64,000 bases of DNA from assembly GCF_003263785.1 (NCBI RefSeq), contig NZ_JYJK01000092.1, positions 31,223 to 95,222 of the forward strand, in the 5' to 3' direction. The notes under the pieces are model-generated. The model was not told where the DNA came from. It ran no database searches and saw only the letters and a program-made list of their open reading frames with translations. Shown here piece by piece: positions 39,016-47,912 of this stretch (the stretch's first letter is position 1; every line of letters starts with the position of its first letter). The position numbers and the translations under genes are program-made. Source of the DNA: Vibrio variabilis. GTDB taxonomy: Bacteria; Pseudomonadota; Gammaproteobacteria; Enterobacterales; Vibrionaceae.

Positions 39016-40464
39016 TTACTGTTTCGGGTTTGGATATTTACCAAACTTTCTATTAATCAGATAGTTAATAACACGTCTTGCAAACCCAGAATACGGAGAG
39101 TACAAAAAGCCTGTCGAAGCCCACTTTCCTTGCTGCATCACTGGGCGCATTTTTGAAAAGGTTTCAAACCCTTCTTTGCCGTGATAATGCCCCATTCCAC
39201 TTGGTCCTACACCGCCAAACGGCAAGTCATGCTGAGCCACGTGCATCATCACTTCGTTAATGGTAAACGCGCCAGACATAGTATTTTCCATCACCGCATT
39301 TTGCAGCTCTTTGTCATCAGAAAATAGGTACAGCGCCAGCGGTCTGTCTCGCTCTCCAATAAAGTGATACACATCATCCATCGACTTGTAAGTGATCACC
39401 GGTAGAATCGGCCCAAAAATCTCACGCGTCATGACCGCTTCATCGGTGCTCGGTGACACCACCAAATGAAGAGGAAAGCGACGCGTTTCTGGATCGGGTT
39501 CGCTTGCAGGGATCAGGTTAATCACCTCTCCCTGCCCTTCTTTTGCAAGCGTTAGAGTGTCCTGTAAGCGCTCAAAAGAGACCGTATCAATCACAGCGGT
39601 ATAGTCAGGGTGGTCGATGGACTTGAAGCGACTTTTCATTACGGATTTCGCCGCTTTCACGACCTGATTCAGTTTGTCCTCTGGTACTAATAAGTAGTCC
39701 GGCGCTACACACGTTTGTCCCGAGTTATAAACCTTGCCACCTAAGATACGTTTCATGGCCTTTTTGATATCGTAATCGGGACCAATAATCGTCGGCGATT
39801 TACCGCCCAGTTCTAACGTCACTGGCGTAAGATTTTCCGCAGCCGCCGCCATGACCTTGCGCCCCGTACCACCAGAGCCAGTAAAAATCAGATGGTCAAA
39901 AGGAAGCTTGGCGAATGCCTGTCCGGTACCGCCCGTTTCTGCAATAAAGCAGATCTCATCTTGGGTAAACGCACTCGCAAAAATGTTGGCCAGTGTTTCG
40001 CACAAATGCTGGGAATTTTCTGACATTTTGACCATCACACGGTTGCCCGCAGCGAGCGCTGCCGTCATTGGCCCTATCGCTAAAAAGAGTGGGTAATTCC
40101 ATGGCACGATGATCCCTACGACACCCAGAGGCTGAGGGACAACTTTGTTTTTTGCAGGCCAGAACCAAATCGAGGTATGACGTTTTTTGTCACGCATCCA
40201 CTTTTTAAGCTGCTTGCGAGAATCGACAATACCTTCAATAGAGGAAAACAGTTCGAGTAGCGCCGTTTCGGTAGACGAACGATGACCAAAATCTTTACCA
40301 ATCGCCTCACAAATGGCTTCTTGGTTATCTCGTAATACTTTTTCGAGCTTGAGTAAGTTTGCCCTTCTTAGCTCACGACTGATAAACGGCGCTTCCTTAA
40401 ACGCTGCTTGCTGCTCTTGCAGTCGCGTCATCATTTGCTGTTCATTTAGGGTAACCATACTCAT
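39016..40464 (-). CDS. Coniferyl-aldehyde-type aldehyde dehydrogenase
   Basis: 482-residue NAD(P)-dependent aldehyde dehydrogenase. Catalytic Glu in VTLELGGKSP and catalytic Cys in GGKVYNSGQTCVAPDY; Rossmann region IFTGSGGTGRKV; late motif FGGVGPSGMGHYHG. The sequence KVVPQPLGVVGIIVPWNYP and short C-terminus resemble the coniferyl-aldehyde/fatty-aldehyde class 3-like group. The ATG starts right at the stop of the upstream alcohol dehydrogenase (TAAATG), with AAGGAG inside that gene, so the pair probably oxidises an alcohol to an acid in two steps. Confidence 0.92.
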   Translation of the reverse strand: MSMVTLNEQQMMTRLQEQQAAFKEAPFISRELRRANLLKLEKVLRDNQEAICEAIGKDFGHRSSTETALLELFSSIEGIVDSRKQLKKWMRDKKRHTSIWFWPAKNKVVPQPLGVVGIIVPWNYPLFLAIGPMTAALAAGNRVMVKMSENSQHLCETLANIFASAFTQDEICFIAETGGTGQAFAKLPFDHLIFTGSGGTGRKVMAAAAENLTPVTLELGGKSPTIIGPDYDIKKAMKRILGGKVYNSGQTCVAPDYLLVPEDKLNQVVKAAKSVMKSRFKSIDHPDYTAVIDTVSFERLQDTLTLAKEGQGEVINLIPASEPDPETRRFPLHLVVSPSTDEAVMTREIFGPILPVITYKSMDDVYHFIGERDRPLALYLFSDDKELQNAVMENTMSGAFTINEVMMHVAQHDLPFGGVGPSGMGHYHGKEGFETFSKMRPVMQQGKWASTGFLYSPYSGFARRVINYLINRKFGKYPNPKQ

Positions 40465-41640
40465 TTATTGTGCTCCTTTAACAAGTAACGCTTTTAGTAT
40501 TTGTTGGCATTGAACTACGTTCATCTCTTCGGGAACCGGATATTCTCCAAAGGCTTCTTTAATGGCTTGCTGAGCAAGCGCCGGAATGTCCTCAGCTCTT
40601 AACTCAGTAATGTGTTTTGGAATGTTCAGTAACTCCAACAGCGCTTCGACTTCTTGAATGAATGTTTGACTGTTTTTATAACCGAGGGTGCGCGCTAGCA
40701 TTGTCAGTCTCTGGTTATCTCTTTGTGCAATAAACTTGAGCACATGTGGCAGTACCATGGCATTCGCTCTGCCGTGAGGTACGTGATAAAACGCACCAAG
40801 CTGATGGGCGATGGCATGCACGTACCCGATATACGTTCGAGTAAATGCTAGACCTGCTTCAAAGCTCGCAACGGCCATTTTCTCTCTGGCTTCGCTGTCT
40901 TGACCATTTTGATATGCGCGTGGCAAGTATTCAAAAATGGCTGCAATCGCATTTAGCGACAAGGTTTCGGTTTTGGCGTTAGCGTATTGGCTCAGATAGG
41001 ATTCAATTGCATGTGTGAGTGCATCGATGCCGGTTTCTGCCGTGATTTGTGGCGGAAGGCCTAGCATGATTTGTGAATCTAACACAGCAGCCTTAGGCAC
41101 TAGAAATGGATCGGTTATGGCTCGCTTGGCCTTGGACTCAATATCACTGACAACCGCAGCTACCGTCCCTTCAGAGCCGGTACCCGAGGTTGTCGGGATG
41201 GCAATGAGCGGCATGATTGGGCGATGCACTTTGAGTAAGCCGGGTAGCTTGGCAACATCTTTGTTAGTTTTTACACTTGCCGCAATAGCTTTCGCGCAAT
41301 CAATGGGAGAACCACCGCCAAACGCAATGATCCCATCACAGCCCGACTGACGATAACGTTCTGCCCCAGCGCGAACCGTTGCGTAGTCAGGGTCGGGCTT
41401 GACTTCATCAAATACAGTAAACGGCATATCGGCTTGTTTTAATGCCTCTAGCATACCATCAAGCAATCCTAATCCACGCAGCACACTGTCAGTAACGATA
41501 AAGGGTTTCGTCACAGAAAGATCACGGCAATAGCTTGCTACATCCAGCACTTTACCGTTTCCAACGATGCATTGAGGCTCGGGAACAGGCACCATTTTGA
41601 TAAATGGTTTTTTCACCGATACCAACATCTGATGCAACAT
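40465..41640 (-). CDS. Iron-containing alcohol dehydrogenase (group III)
   Basis: 391 residues. NAD-binding GGGSPIDCAKAIA, TTSGTGSEGTVAAVV, and metal ligands in HAIAHQLGAFYHVPHGRANA identify the Fe-ADH family. A strong ribosome site (AAGGAGTG) precedes ATG 41640. First gene of a two-gene operon with the aldehyde dehydrogenase. Substrate not determined; aldehyde reduction or alcohol oxidation are both possible in this family. Confidence 0.93.
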   Translation of the reverse strand: MLHQMLVSVKKPFIKMVPVPEPQCIVGNGKVLDVASYCRDLSVTKPFIVTDSVLRGLGLLDGMLEALKQADMPFTVFDEVKPDPDYATVRAGAERYRQSGCDGIIAFGGGSPIDCAKAIAASVKTNKDVAKLPGLLKVHRPIMPLIAIPTTSGTGSEGTVAAVVSDIESKAKRAITDPFLVPKAAVLDSQIMLGLPPQITAETGIDALTHAIESYLSQYANAKTETLSLNAIAAIFEYLPRAYQNGQDSEAREKMAVASFEAGLAFTRTYIGYVHAIAHQLGAFYHVPHGRANAMVLPHVLKFIAQRDNQRLTMLARTLGYKNSQTFIQEVEALLELLNIPKHITELRAEDIPALAQQAIKEAFGEYPVPEEMNVVQCQQILKALLVKGAQ

Positions 41641-41784
41641 AAAAACACTCCTTCGTCTTTATCAATCAACCTATATTTGAGCCGCCACTAGCAATTGATA
41701 GTTGAAACTGTCTATAGGTTATAGAGTGATTACTCAGAGCTGGCAAGACTGCCGAGTCTAAGTTGAGAACCCTTACCCAATCAG

Positions 41785-41816
41785 CACATAGGTAAATCAA
41801 CACATTGGTAAATCAA
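41785..41816. repeat. Two tandem 16-bp units at the end of the Lrp-type gene
   Basis: CACATAGGTAAATCAA followed by CACATTGGTAAATCAA, differing at one base. The second unit contains the stop codon of the Lrp-type gene. Probably a small local duplication. Confidence 0.6.
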
Positions 41817-42274
41817 CGTATTGGCAACGCAGTGGTGTATTTCAAAGGTTCCATTGCAAAGGTCGAAGTGACATTCGACAATCCATCGATACTGTTGACC
41901 AGTTTTTTATAGAACTCATCAAAACACTTCATGTCTTTAACGAGCACTTTCATCATGTAGTCATACTCTCCCGCCATACGATAAAACTCCATCACTTCAG
42001 GAAATAGCGATACCGTTTCGACAAACGCTTGGTACCATTCATGGGAGTGATTCGTCGTCTTGATTTGCACGAATGCGGTAAACGACAACCCGAGTTTCTC
42101 AGGGTCTAGAAGCGCGACACGTTTATCAATCACACCACTCTCTTCAAGCTTCTTTAGGCGCTTCCAACACGGCGTTGTCGTGAGGTTTACGGCTTCAGCA
42201 AGATCATTCAGTGATAACGTGCCATCCTGCTGAAGCAGCGACAACAGCTTCTTATCTGTACTATCTATATCCAA
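41813..42274 (-). CDS. Lrp/AsnC-family transcription regulator
   Basis: 153 residues. N-terminal helix-turn-helix ([38 protein letters not shown]) and C-terminal ligand-sensing RAM domain ([20 protein letters not shown]). The frame is open to 42475, but the TTG at 42274 has a good site (GGAGC) and gives the normal family start, so I use it. Divergent from a cysteine-synthase-fold gene. The arrangement resembles DecR/YbaO-type regulators that switch on cysteine breakdown when cysteine is high; that role is inference. Confidence 0.88.
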   Translation of the reverse strand: MDIDSTDKKLLSLLQQDGTLSLNDLAEAVNLTTTPCWKRLKKLEESGVIDKRVALLDPEKLGLSFTAFVQIKTTNHSHEWYQAFVETVSLFPEVMEFYRMAGEYDYMMKVLVKDMKCFDEFYKKLVNSIDGLSNVTSTFAMEPLKYTTALPIR

Positions 42275-42397
42275 AATAGCTCCAAGGTAGAAAATTTTTC
42301 TACTTACTAGCAAAAACCAAGTAAATATAGCAAAGTTTTTCTCCCGTTTAGTAGGTAAATTATCATCGTCGAAATCGTGAAATAGGAAACCGCCGCC

Positions 42398-43465
42398 ATG
42401 TGTACTGACCATCAATGGATTAACAACGCTGTTCGTAAACTTGAAGCTGACTTTCAACGCTCGGCAGACACGCACCTAATCAAGCTTGACTTACCAAGCA
42501 TTGATGGCATCGATGTGTACCTTAAAGACGAGAGTACACATCCTACGGGGTCACTAAAGCACCGTTTAGCACGTTCCCTGTTTCTGTACGCGATTTGTAA
42601 TGGTTGGATTGGCCCTGAGACAACGGTCATTGAATCGTCTTCTGGCAGTACCGCAGTATCGGAAGCATACTTTGCGCGTCTACTTGGGTTGCCATTTATT
42701 GCCGTGATGCCAAAGTGCACTGCACGCAAAAAGATCGAACAAATTGAGTTTTACGGCGGTAAAGCACACTTGGTTGATCGCTCGGATCAAATCTATGCTG
42801 AGTCACGCCGACTGGCTGAAGAGCTAGACGGTCATTACATGGATCAGTTTACTTATGCTGAGCGTGCGACTGACTGGCGGGGTAACAATAACATTGCGAA
42901 CTCTATTTTCAGCCAAATGAAGATGGAAGATCATCCGGTACCAAGCTGGATTGTGATGAGCCCAGGTACAGGCGGCACGTCGGCAACCATTGGACGTTTT
43001 ATCCGCTACCAACAGCACGACACCAAACTGTGTGTGGTTGATCCTGAGAACTCCGTGTTCCATGACTACTTCAAAACAGGCAATGCAAACATCACTGGCG
43101 ATTGTGGCAGCAAGATTGAAGGTATTGGTCGTCCGCGCGTTGAACCAAGCTTTATTCCGGGTGTGGTAGATGAAATGCGCACGATTCCGGATGCGGCAAG
43201 TATCGCGACGATTCATTGGCTAGAGAAGACCTTAGGTCGCAAAGTCGGTGCTTCTACGGGTACGAACCTTTATGGTGTGCTGCAACTGGCGAGTGAAATG
43301 AAAAAACGCGGTGAGACCGGATCGATTGTGACTCTACTGTGTGATAGTGGCGAGCGCTATCTTGATACTTACTACAACCACGAGTGGATTAATAACAATA
43401 TTGGCGATCTGCGCCCTTACCTGGATAAGCTCGAGACATTCGAGGCGACCGGTGAGTTGGCCTAA
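42398..43465 (+). CDS. PLP-dependent cysteine-synthase-family enzyme (probable cysteine desulfhydrase)
   Basis: 355 residues of the fold-type II PLP family. The PLP Lys is in [14 protein letters not shown], the Asn/Ser loop is [12 protein letters not shown], the phosphate-binding glycine loop is [14 protein letters not shown], and the C-terminal [14 protein letters not shown] is typical of cysteine synthases. It is longer than CysK (~320) and has an N-terminal extension with [19 protein letters not shown]. The divergent Lrp-type gene suggests amino-acid-induced expression, so cysteine degradation to pyruvate, ammonia and sulfide is my favoured role; cysteine or thioether synthesis is the alternative. 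Confidence 0.82.
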   Translation: MCTDHQWINNAVRKLEADFQRSADTHLIKLDLPSIDGIDVYLKDESTHPTGSLKHRLARSLFLYAICNGWIGPETTVIESSSGSTAVSEAYFARLLGLPFIAVMPKCTARKKIEQIEFYGGKAHLVDRSDQIYAESRRLAEELDGHYMDQFTYAERATDWRGNNNIANSIFSQMKMEDHPVPSWIVMSPGTGGTSATIGRFIRYQQHDTKLCVVDPENSVFHDYFKTGNANITGDCGSKIEGIGRPRVEPSFIPGVVDEMRTIPDAASIATIHWLEKTLGRKVGASTGTNLYGVLQLASEMKKRGETGSIVTLLCDSGERYLDTYYNHEWINNNIGDLRPYLDKLETFEATGELA

Positions 43466-43518
43466 TAGCTGTCATTTGGCTTGATGACAAGTATTTAAAA
43501 TAACAACCATCAGTTGGC

Positions 43519-43547
43519 AGGGAGTGATTCGTCACTCCCTTTTTTTA
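43519..43547 (+). terminator. Terminator after the PLP enzyme gene
   Basis: 9-bp stem AGGGAGTGA / TCACTCCCT with a TTCG loop and T7; also lies at the end of the convergent MCP gene. Confidence 0.88.
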
Positions 43548-43551
43548 TGCG

Positions 43552-44646
43552 CTACTTGTGCTCGTACGACGCTTTCACTTTGTCCTGCGCTAGAGCGATG
43601 TAAGAGACTAAATCGCGATACGCTATATCCATTTGCTCCACAATACCCACATCATGACTGCCATCGGCGACCATTCTCAGCCCATCATGAAGCGCCATTG
43701 CCTTAATATGGAAGTACTCTAATGGACCACCCGCCGATGCCAATTGCTGTGTTTCCTCATGGCCAGCTATCACTTGACCAAAAATCGTATCGTGTTCACC
43801 TAACGTCAGCAGTGATGCATCAAAGTCAGCGCCAATCAGTTTAGAATGCGCTGTCGCCCACATGTTGGTGTATTGCGCGATGGCGCTGGAGGCATAAATA
43901 TCGACGGTGGTGGTGTAAATCACATCAACGGTATCGGAAGATAGCGACAAAATCGATTGGGTATCGCGGACAATGTCAGAAGCACCTGTGGAAGCATCCG
44001 CGACTTGCGCTGACACCAATTCAATATTTTCACCCGCTTGGTTGGTGCTGCTTTCGATTCGCTCTACCAAACCCGAGATCTCGCTGGCGGCTTCATTCGC
44101 TCTCCCCGCCAATGAGCGCACTTCATCTGCAACTACGGCGAATCCACGGCCATGCTCACCCGCTCGAGCCGCTTCAATAGCAGCATTCAGCGCAAGCAAG
44201 TTGGTTTGCTCTGAGATCTGGTGAATGATGCTAATAAACTGTGTGATATCGCCGGTCAGCACTTGAAGCGCCGCGACGGTTTCTTTGCTCGCCATCGCCG
44301 ACTGCGACACTTGATCCAAAGATTGGTACATCTCCTCCAACTGCTGCTGAGTACTATCAAACACACCCAGATTCGCCTGCAATTGATCGCTTTGGTTGAT
44401 CAGTTGGTTATTCGCCTGCTCGATATTGGCGGTGGCGCCAACAAGTTGCGAAGTCACACTGCTTAAAAACAGTCGCGAGCGCTGCTTTTGTCTTTCTAGT
44501 TGGGACTCTAGTTTTTGTATTTGCTGCTCTTTGTCAGCTAACTCTTGTTGCAATTGCGCCAGTTGGCAAGCGAAGGCATCTTTCTGTTCGGTTTCAGACT
44601 GCAACTGCTGCTGGAGTTGTTGTACTTGTTTTTTTGATGCAAACAT
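43552..44646 (-). CDS. Soluble methyl-accepting chemotaxis protein
   Basis: 364 residues without a membrane segment. The N-terminal ~70 residues are a Gln/Glu-rich coiled coil ([20 protein letters not shown]). Then follows a shortened signalling hairpin with the tip [35 protein letters not shown]. The C-terminal ~120 residues are helical with several His ([36 protein letters not shown]), which could be a metal- or ligand-sensing domain resembling, but not clearly matching, the zinc-binding CZB type. No che genes adjoin it; it presumably feeds a cytosolic chemoreceptor array. Confidence 0.85.
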   Translation of the reverse strand: MFASKKQVQQLQQQLQSETEQKDAFACQLAQLQQELADKEQQIQKLESQLERQKQRSRLFLSSVTSQLVGATANIEQANNQLINQSDQLQANLGVFDSTQQQLEEMYQSLDQVSQSAMASKETVAALQVLTGDITQFISIIHQISEQTNLLALNAAIEAARAGEHGRGFAVVADEVRSLAGRANEAASEISGLVERIESSTNQAGENIELVSAQVADASTGASDIVRDTQSILSLSSDTVDVIYTTTVDIYASSAIAQYTNMWATAHSKLIGADFDASLLTLGEHDTIFGQVIAGHEETQQLASAGGPLEYFHIKAMALHDGLRMVADGSHDVGIVEQMDIAYRDLVSYIALAQDKVKASYEHK

Positions 44647-45044
44647 AAGACCACTTTTCGGTTCGTGCTTTATTTATCGTTATTGTCATATAACGGTAGC
44701 ATTGGTGCGGGAAATGAAAATGGCTGGAAGAGTAAGTTGTGATAGGGGGTTGGTGGTATCACCCTATTGGGGTATGGACTAGAGGGGTGTTGGGTGGGTG
44801 TTTTTGCTGGGCGTTGTGGTGGTAGTCGCTAGCCAGTTTCTCCCCCTTAATAACGGGGCGCGTAGCTGGGGGAGTCAGAGGGGATGCTCTTAAGCTCTTT
44901 TCTCTTGCATTTTAGTAAGTTGAAAAACAAAGAGCCCCCTCCCAGCCTCCCCTTATAAAGGGGAGGAGCTACTGGCTCGCTACGCCTCGCTGATGTTTTC
45001 GCGGGCGTAGCTGCGGTAGCCGGAATACTTAAGCCTAGAAGGAA
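44647..45044. other. 398-bp intergenic region with a palindromic repeat element
   Basis: No coding sequence. G/T-rich stretch at 44780-44820, then the large inverted repeat described separately at 44821-44982, then a GC-rich tail up to the grxD stop. Confidence 0.6.
44821..44982. repeat. Long imperfect inverted repeat, probably a dispersed palindromic element
   Basis: Left arm ~44821-44883 and right arm ~44931-44982 are imperfect reverse complements: CTCCCCCTTAATAACGGGG, AGCTGGGGGAG and GCTAGCCAG on the left against CTCCCAGCCTCCCC, TTATAAAGGGGAGGAG and CTGGCTCGC on the right. The right arm itself holds a perfect 9-bp hairpin (CCTCCCCTT-ATA-AAGGGGAGG, 44946-44966). The GC-rich CCCCCTCCC...GGGGAGG style resembles short intergenic repeats found in many copies in Vibrio and other bacteria. 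No transposase or clear target duplication is seen. Confidence 0.65.
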
Positions 45045-45383
45045 TTAAGCGTCCCCTTCCTCAGCATTGCGCGCTGCAGCTTCTTTAATGATCGGCTGAA
45101 GTTCACCCTTCTGGAACATTTCCACGATGATATCGCAGCCGCCGATTAGTTCACCTTCAACCCATAGTTGTGGGAACGTTGGCCATTGTGCGTATTTTGG
45201 AAGTTCAGCGCGGATGTCTGGGTTTTGTAGGATGTCTACATAAGCGAATTTCTCGCCACATGCCATCAGTGCTTGAGCCGCTTGAGAAGAGAAACCACAG
45301 CTTGGTAGCTTAGGTGAACCTTTCATGTATAGAAGAATTGTGTTCTCTTCGATTTGCTGCTTAATTTTGTCGATCGTTTCCAT
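45045..45383 (-). CDS. grxD: Monothiol glutaredoxin (Grx4/GrxD)
   Basis: 112 residues with the CGFS active site (KLPSCGFSSQAAQAL), WPTFPQLWVEGELIGGCDII and the acidic C-terminus of GrxD. Monothiol glutaredoxins bind and pass on [2Fe-2S] clusters with glutathione and BolA-type partners. Divergent from sodB, an order also found in other Vibrio as far as I recall. Confidence 0.96.
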   Translation of the reverse strand: METIDKIKQQIEENTILLYMKGSPKLPSCGFSSQAAQALMACGEKFAYVDILQNPDIRAELPKYAQWPTFPQLWVEGELIGGCDIIVEMFQKGELQPIIKEAAARNAEEGDA

Positions 45384-45579
45384 TACGTCCTCGAAATACT
45401 TGTACTGCGAATGTGTTCACATTCTAGCGAATCGCCGCAGAATAAAAAGCACATTAATAGTGCGGTTATATCTTTGTTACTAGGTTGTGATGTAGTATAC
45501 CCAAATACCTTGCAAACAAAGGTGATGTAAACAAATCATCACAATTATTTTATCACGGACTCTTTTAATAAAGTAAAAA

Positions 45580-45596
45580 CTTGCTAAAATAGCAAG
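45580..45596. promoter_or_regulatory. Inverted repeat overlapping a likely sodB promoter
   Basis: CTTGCTA-AAA-TAGCAAG, perfect 7-bp arms. The centre contains TAAAAT, a plausible -10, ~87 bp before the sodB start. A repressor or iron/redox regulator could bind here; it does not match the Fur consensus. No T-run follows. Confidence 0.4.
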
Positions 45597-45682
45597 CAGT
45601 CGGTCATCACATGACTCAACAATAAATATACTTGGAAGCAATCAGGGTAAAAACCCGCTAATAATCAATGGAGAAGCGAGCA

Positions 45683-46266
45683 ATGGCATTCGAACTACCA
45701 GCACTTCCTTATGCAAAAGATGCTCTAGAACCACACATCTCAGCAGAGACTCTAGATTTCCACCACGCAAGCACCACAACACTTACGTGGTTAAGCTGAA
45801 CGGCCTAATTCCTGGTACTGAGTTTGAAGGTAAAACTCTAGAAGAGATCGTTAAAACATCTTCTGGTGGCGTATTCAACAACGCAGCTCAAATCTGGAAC
45901 CACACGTTCTACTGGCACTGCCTAGCGCCAAACGCGGGCGGCGAACCAACAGGTGCAGTAGCAGACGCAATCAACACAGCATTCGGTTCTTTCGAAGAAT
46001 TCAAAGCGAAGTTCACTGATTCTGCAATCAACAACTTCGGTTCTTCTTGGACTTGGCTAGTGAAGAAAGCTGACGGTTCTCTAGACATCGTTAACACGTC
46101 TAACGCAGCGACTCCACTAACTGAAGAAGGCGTCACTCCACTACTAACCGTAGACCTATGGGAACACGCTTACTACATCGATTACCGTAACGTTCGTCCA
46201 GACTACATGAACGGTTTCTGGGCACTGGTTAACTGGGCATTCGTAGAAGAAAACCTAGCTAAGTAA
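45683..46266 (+). CDS. sodB: Iron superoxide dismutase (one frameshift)
   Basis: 194 residues after repair. The start [20 protein letters not shown] (GAGAAGCGAG upstream) is the Fe-SOD N-terminus. The frame breaks near 45767: as read it goes HHASTTTLT then stops, but one added G gives [14 protein letters not shown], the conserved metal/substrate helix. Remaining ligands: [11 protein letters not shown] (His), and [13 protein letters not shown] (Asp, His). Converts superoxide to oxygen and peroxide in the cytosol. The break in such a conserved gene is almost surely a sequencing error. Confidence 0.95.
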
Positions 46267-46290
46267 TCCGCTCTTCCCAAGTTTCGTGTA

Positions 46291-46317
46291 AAGACCTGTC
46301 TCGACAGGTCTTTTTTG
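46291..46317 (+). terminator. sodB terminator
   Basis: 10-bp stem AAGACCTGTC / GACAGGTCTT and T6, 24 bp after the stop. Confidence 0.9.
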
Positions 46318-46376
46318 TTTCTAGGCTAAAGCTCCCTGCCCTTTTGCCGATAAAGTCTTTGTAACGAGAGGGCTTT

Positions 46377-46880
46377 ATGCAAATTCATCATTTAGACAAA
46401 GCAAATTTAATCAACGAACTGCAATGTGGTACGTCGCTGAATCGCGCCGTAGAACAAGGCAGACGCGCCGACTTTGCTTTAATGCTCTCTATGTTTTCAC
46501 CGGACTCGCGTGAAACGACGGTAACAGAAGATGTTGATACTAAAGTTACAGATGAAGCGCTGCTAAGAAAGCGCTTTGACGTACCGACCGCTCAAAAGCT
46601 ACAGGGCGAACTTGATGACTACGCCGTCTCAGCGTCTATTGCCAAACAGTTCCATGACGGCGGCTTATCGAGCGCTAAGCTTCAGCACTACAGCACGCCA
46701 GAGCCTTTAAACTACAGCCCAACCGATACTCATGGTCTTGCGGAAGAGGTCTATCACAACCTATCAGGTCATACACGGCGTCAGCTTGGTCAGAAATCAC
46801 TGCCAAAGCCGTCCGTTGATGTGCTTTACAACCAATTGACCACAGCCAGTCGAAAAGACGCCTTATCAATTCAGCTTTAA
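46377..46880 (+). CDS. Hypothetical protein, 167 residues
   Basis: A soluble, hydrophilic protein with no signal peptide, no membrane segment and no family I recognise. It starts QIHHLDKANLINELQCG and has scattered helices; GAGAGGG precedes the ATG at normal spacing, and codon use is like its neighbours. It stands alone between sodB and the SDR gene. Confidence 0.65.
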   Translation: MQIHHLDKANLINELQCGTSLNRAVEQGRRADFALMLSMFSPDSRETTVTEDVDTKVTDEALLRKRFDVPTAQKLQGELDDYAVSASIAKQFHDGGLSSAKLQHYSTPEPLNYSPTDTHGLAEEVYHNLSGHTRRQLGQKSLPKPSVDVLYNQLTTASRKDALSIQL

Positions 46881-47111
46881 TTCCTACTACCAGAGTACAA
46901 ACTCTAAGATCTATCCCAACTTTTGACGCTTTGTAATGTAACGCTGACCACTCTTTCGGTACAGAGTGTGATTCAATCCAAAGTTACCAACCCTTTCTGA
47001 TTTCTATACACAAAAACTTGAAGTTATTCACATTTGAATCACAGTTTTTCTACCAAGTTATTACCTAGGGAATGGTATACGTAATCCGTAGCCCACTTTT
47101 TGGGGATAAAC

Positions 47112-47785
47112 ATGATCATTAAAAATTCAGTCGTGTTGGTGACATCTGCTGGTACCAGTTTAGGTGCGATGATTGCTCTGCATTTCGCTAGGCTCGGTGC
47201 CTATGTCGTTTTATGCGATGTCAATGAAAGCACTTTGACCTCAGCCTATCGACGCTGTCTAGAGGTCACTGAGCACGTAGAAAAGGCGCACGTGAGTGAC
47301 CTATCACTCAAAACCGTCGAGACTTTGTTTTCTTCTATCGAGTCCAAACTAGGCCGAGCCCCAAACGTTCTAGTCAACCATTGGACTTCCTTACCGAAGC
47401 AAACCCTCACTGGGGGCACTCTGGCGGTAAATTCATTACCCAGTTTTCCTTACTGGCATCCAATCTATTCTTATTCGGCCAAGTCGCTGCAGAGCGAATG
47501 TCACAGAGCCAATCAGGCGTGATTGTCAACGTGGTCGCCCAAGAGCCCGATCAGTATTACAGTGATTTAGACAACACCACGTCTATGGTGACGGGATTTA
47601 CTAAGAGCTGGGCGAAAGAGCTAAAGCAGCACAACATTCGAGTGGGCGGGGTGATACCGGTGAGCAGCCATAGCCATCATGCCAACGGCAACTGGTCTCA
47701 GATTCAAGATGAATTAACACGGACGACAGAATACATCGTTAGTAACGACTACTTTAGCGGCCGTGTTGTAAGTGCAGAGGCTTAG
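47112..47785 (+). CDS. Degenerate short-chain dehydrogenase/reductase family protein (one frameshift)
   Basis: ~225 residues with an SDR Rossmann core: VVLVTSAGTSLGAMIALHFA (glycine motif, with TSAGTSLG for TGxxxGIG), YVVLCDVNE, and VNHWTS for the NNAG region. The frame breaks at the G5 run 47411-47415; one added G joins TLTGGHSGGKFITQFSLLAS. The catalytic YxxxK is replaced by NTTSM (in DLDNTTSMVTGFTKSWAKEL), so classical oxidoreductase activity is doubtful. ATG 47112 has GGGGATAAAC upstream. Possible regulatory or scaffold role. Confidence 0.75.
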
Positions 47786-47836
47786 GCAAACTAGGATAAG
47801 CTAATACGTAAGCGCCATGACCTCCTTCTTGAACGT

Positions 47837-47868
47837 AAAAAGCCCCTTCATTTCTGAAGGGGCTTTGT
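47837..47868. terminator. Bidirectional terminator between the SDR gene and adhE
   Basis: 12-bp stem AAAGCCCCTTCA / TGAAGGGGCTTT with TTTC loop; T-rich on both strands, between convergent genes. Confidence 0.88.
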
Positions 47869-47912
47869 CATTTTTCCCGTAAATTTCGTGCTAGCGAAAA
47901 TCTACTACTGAA

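Noticed and set aside
41785..41824. Possible start of a CRISPR-like array (repeated GGTAAATCAA)
   Set aside because: Only two adjacent 16-bp units with no spacers between them and no cas genes; a small tandem duplication.
45683..46266. sodB, asd, ppiB, adhE and yejM read as pseudogenes
   Set aside because: Each needs only one base (adhE two) in a short base run to be intact, all conserved residues remain, and loss of so many core genes together is not believable.
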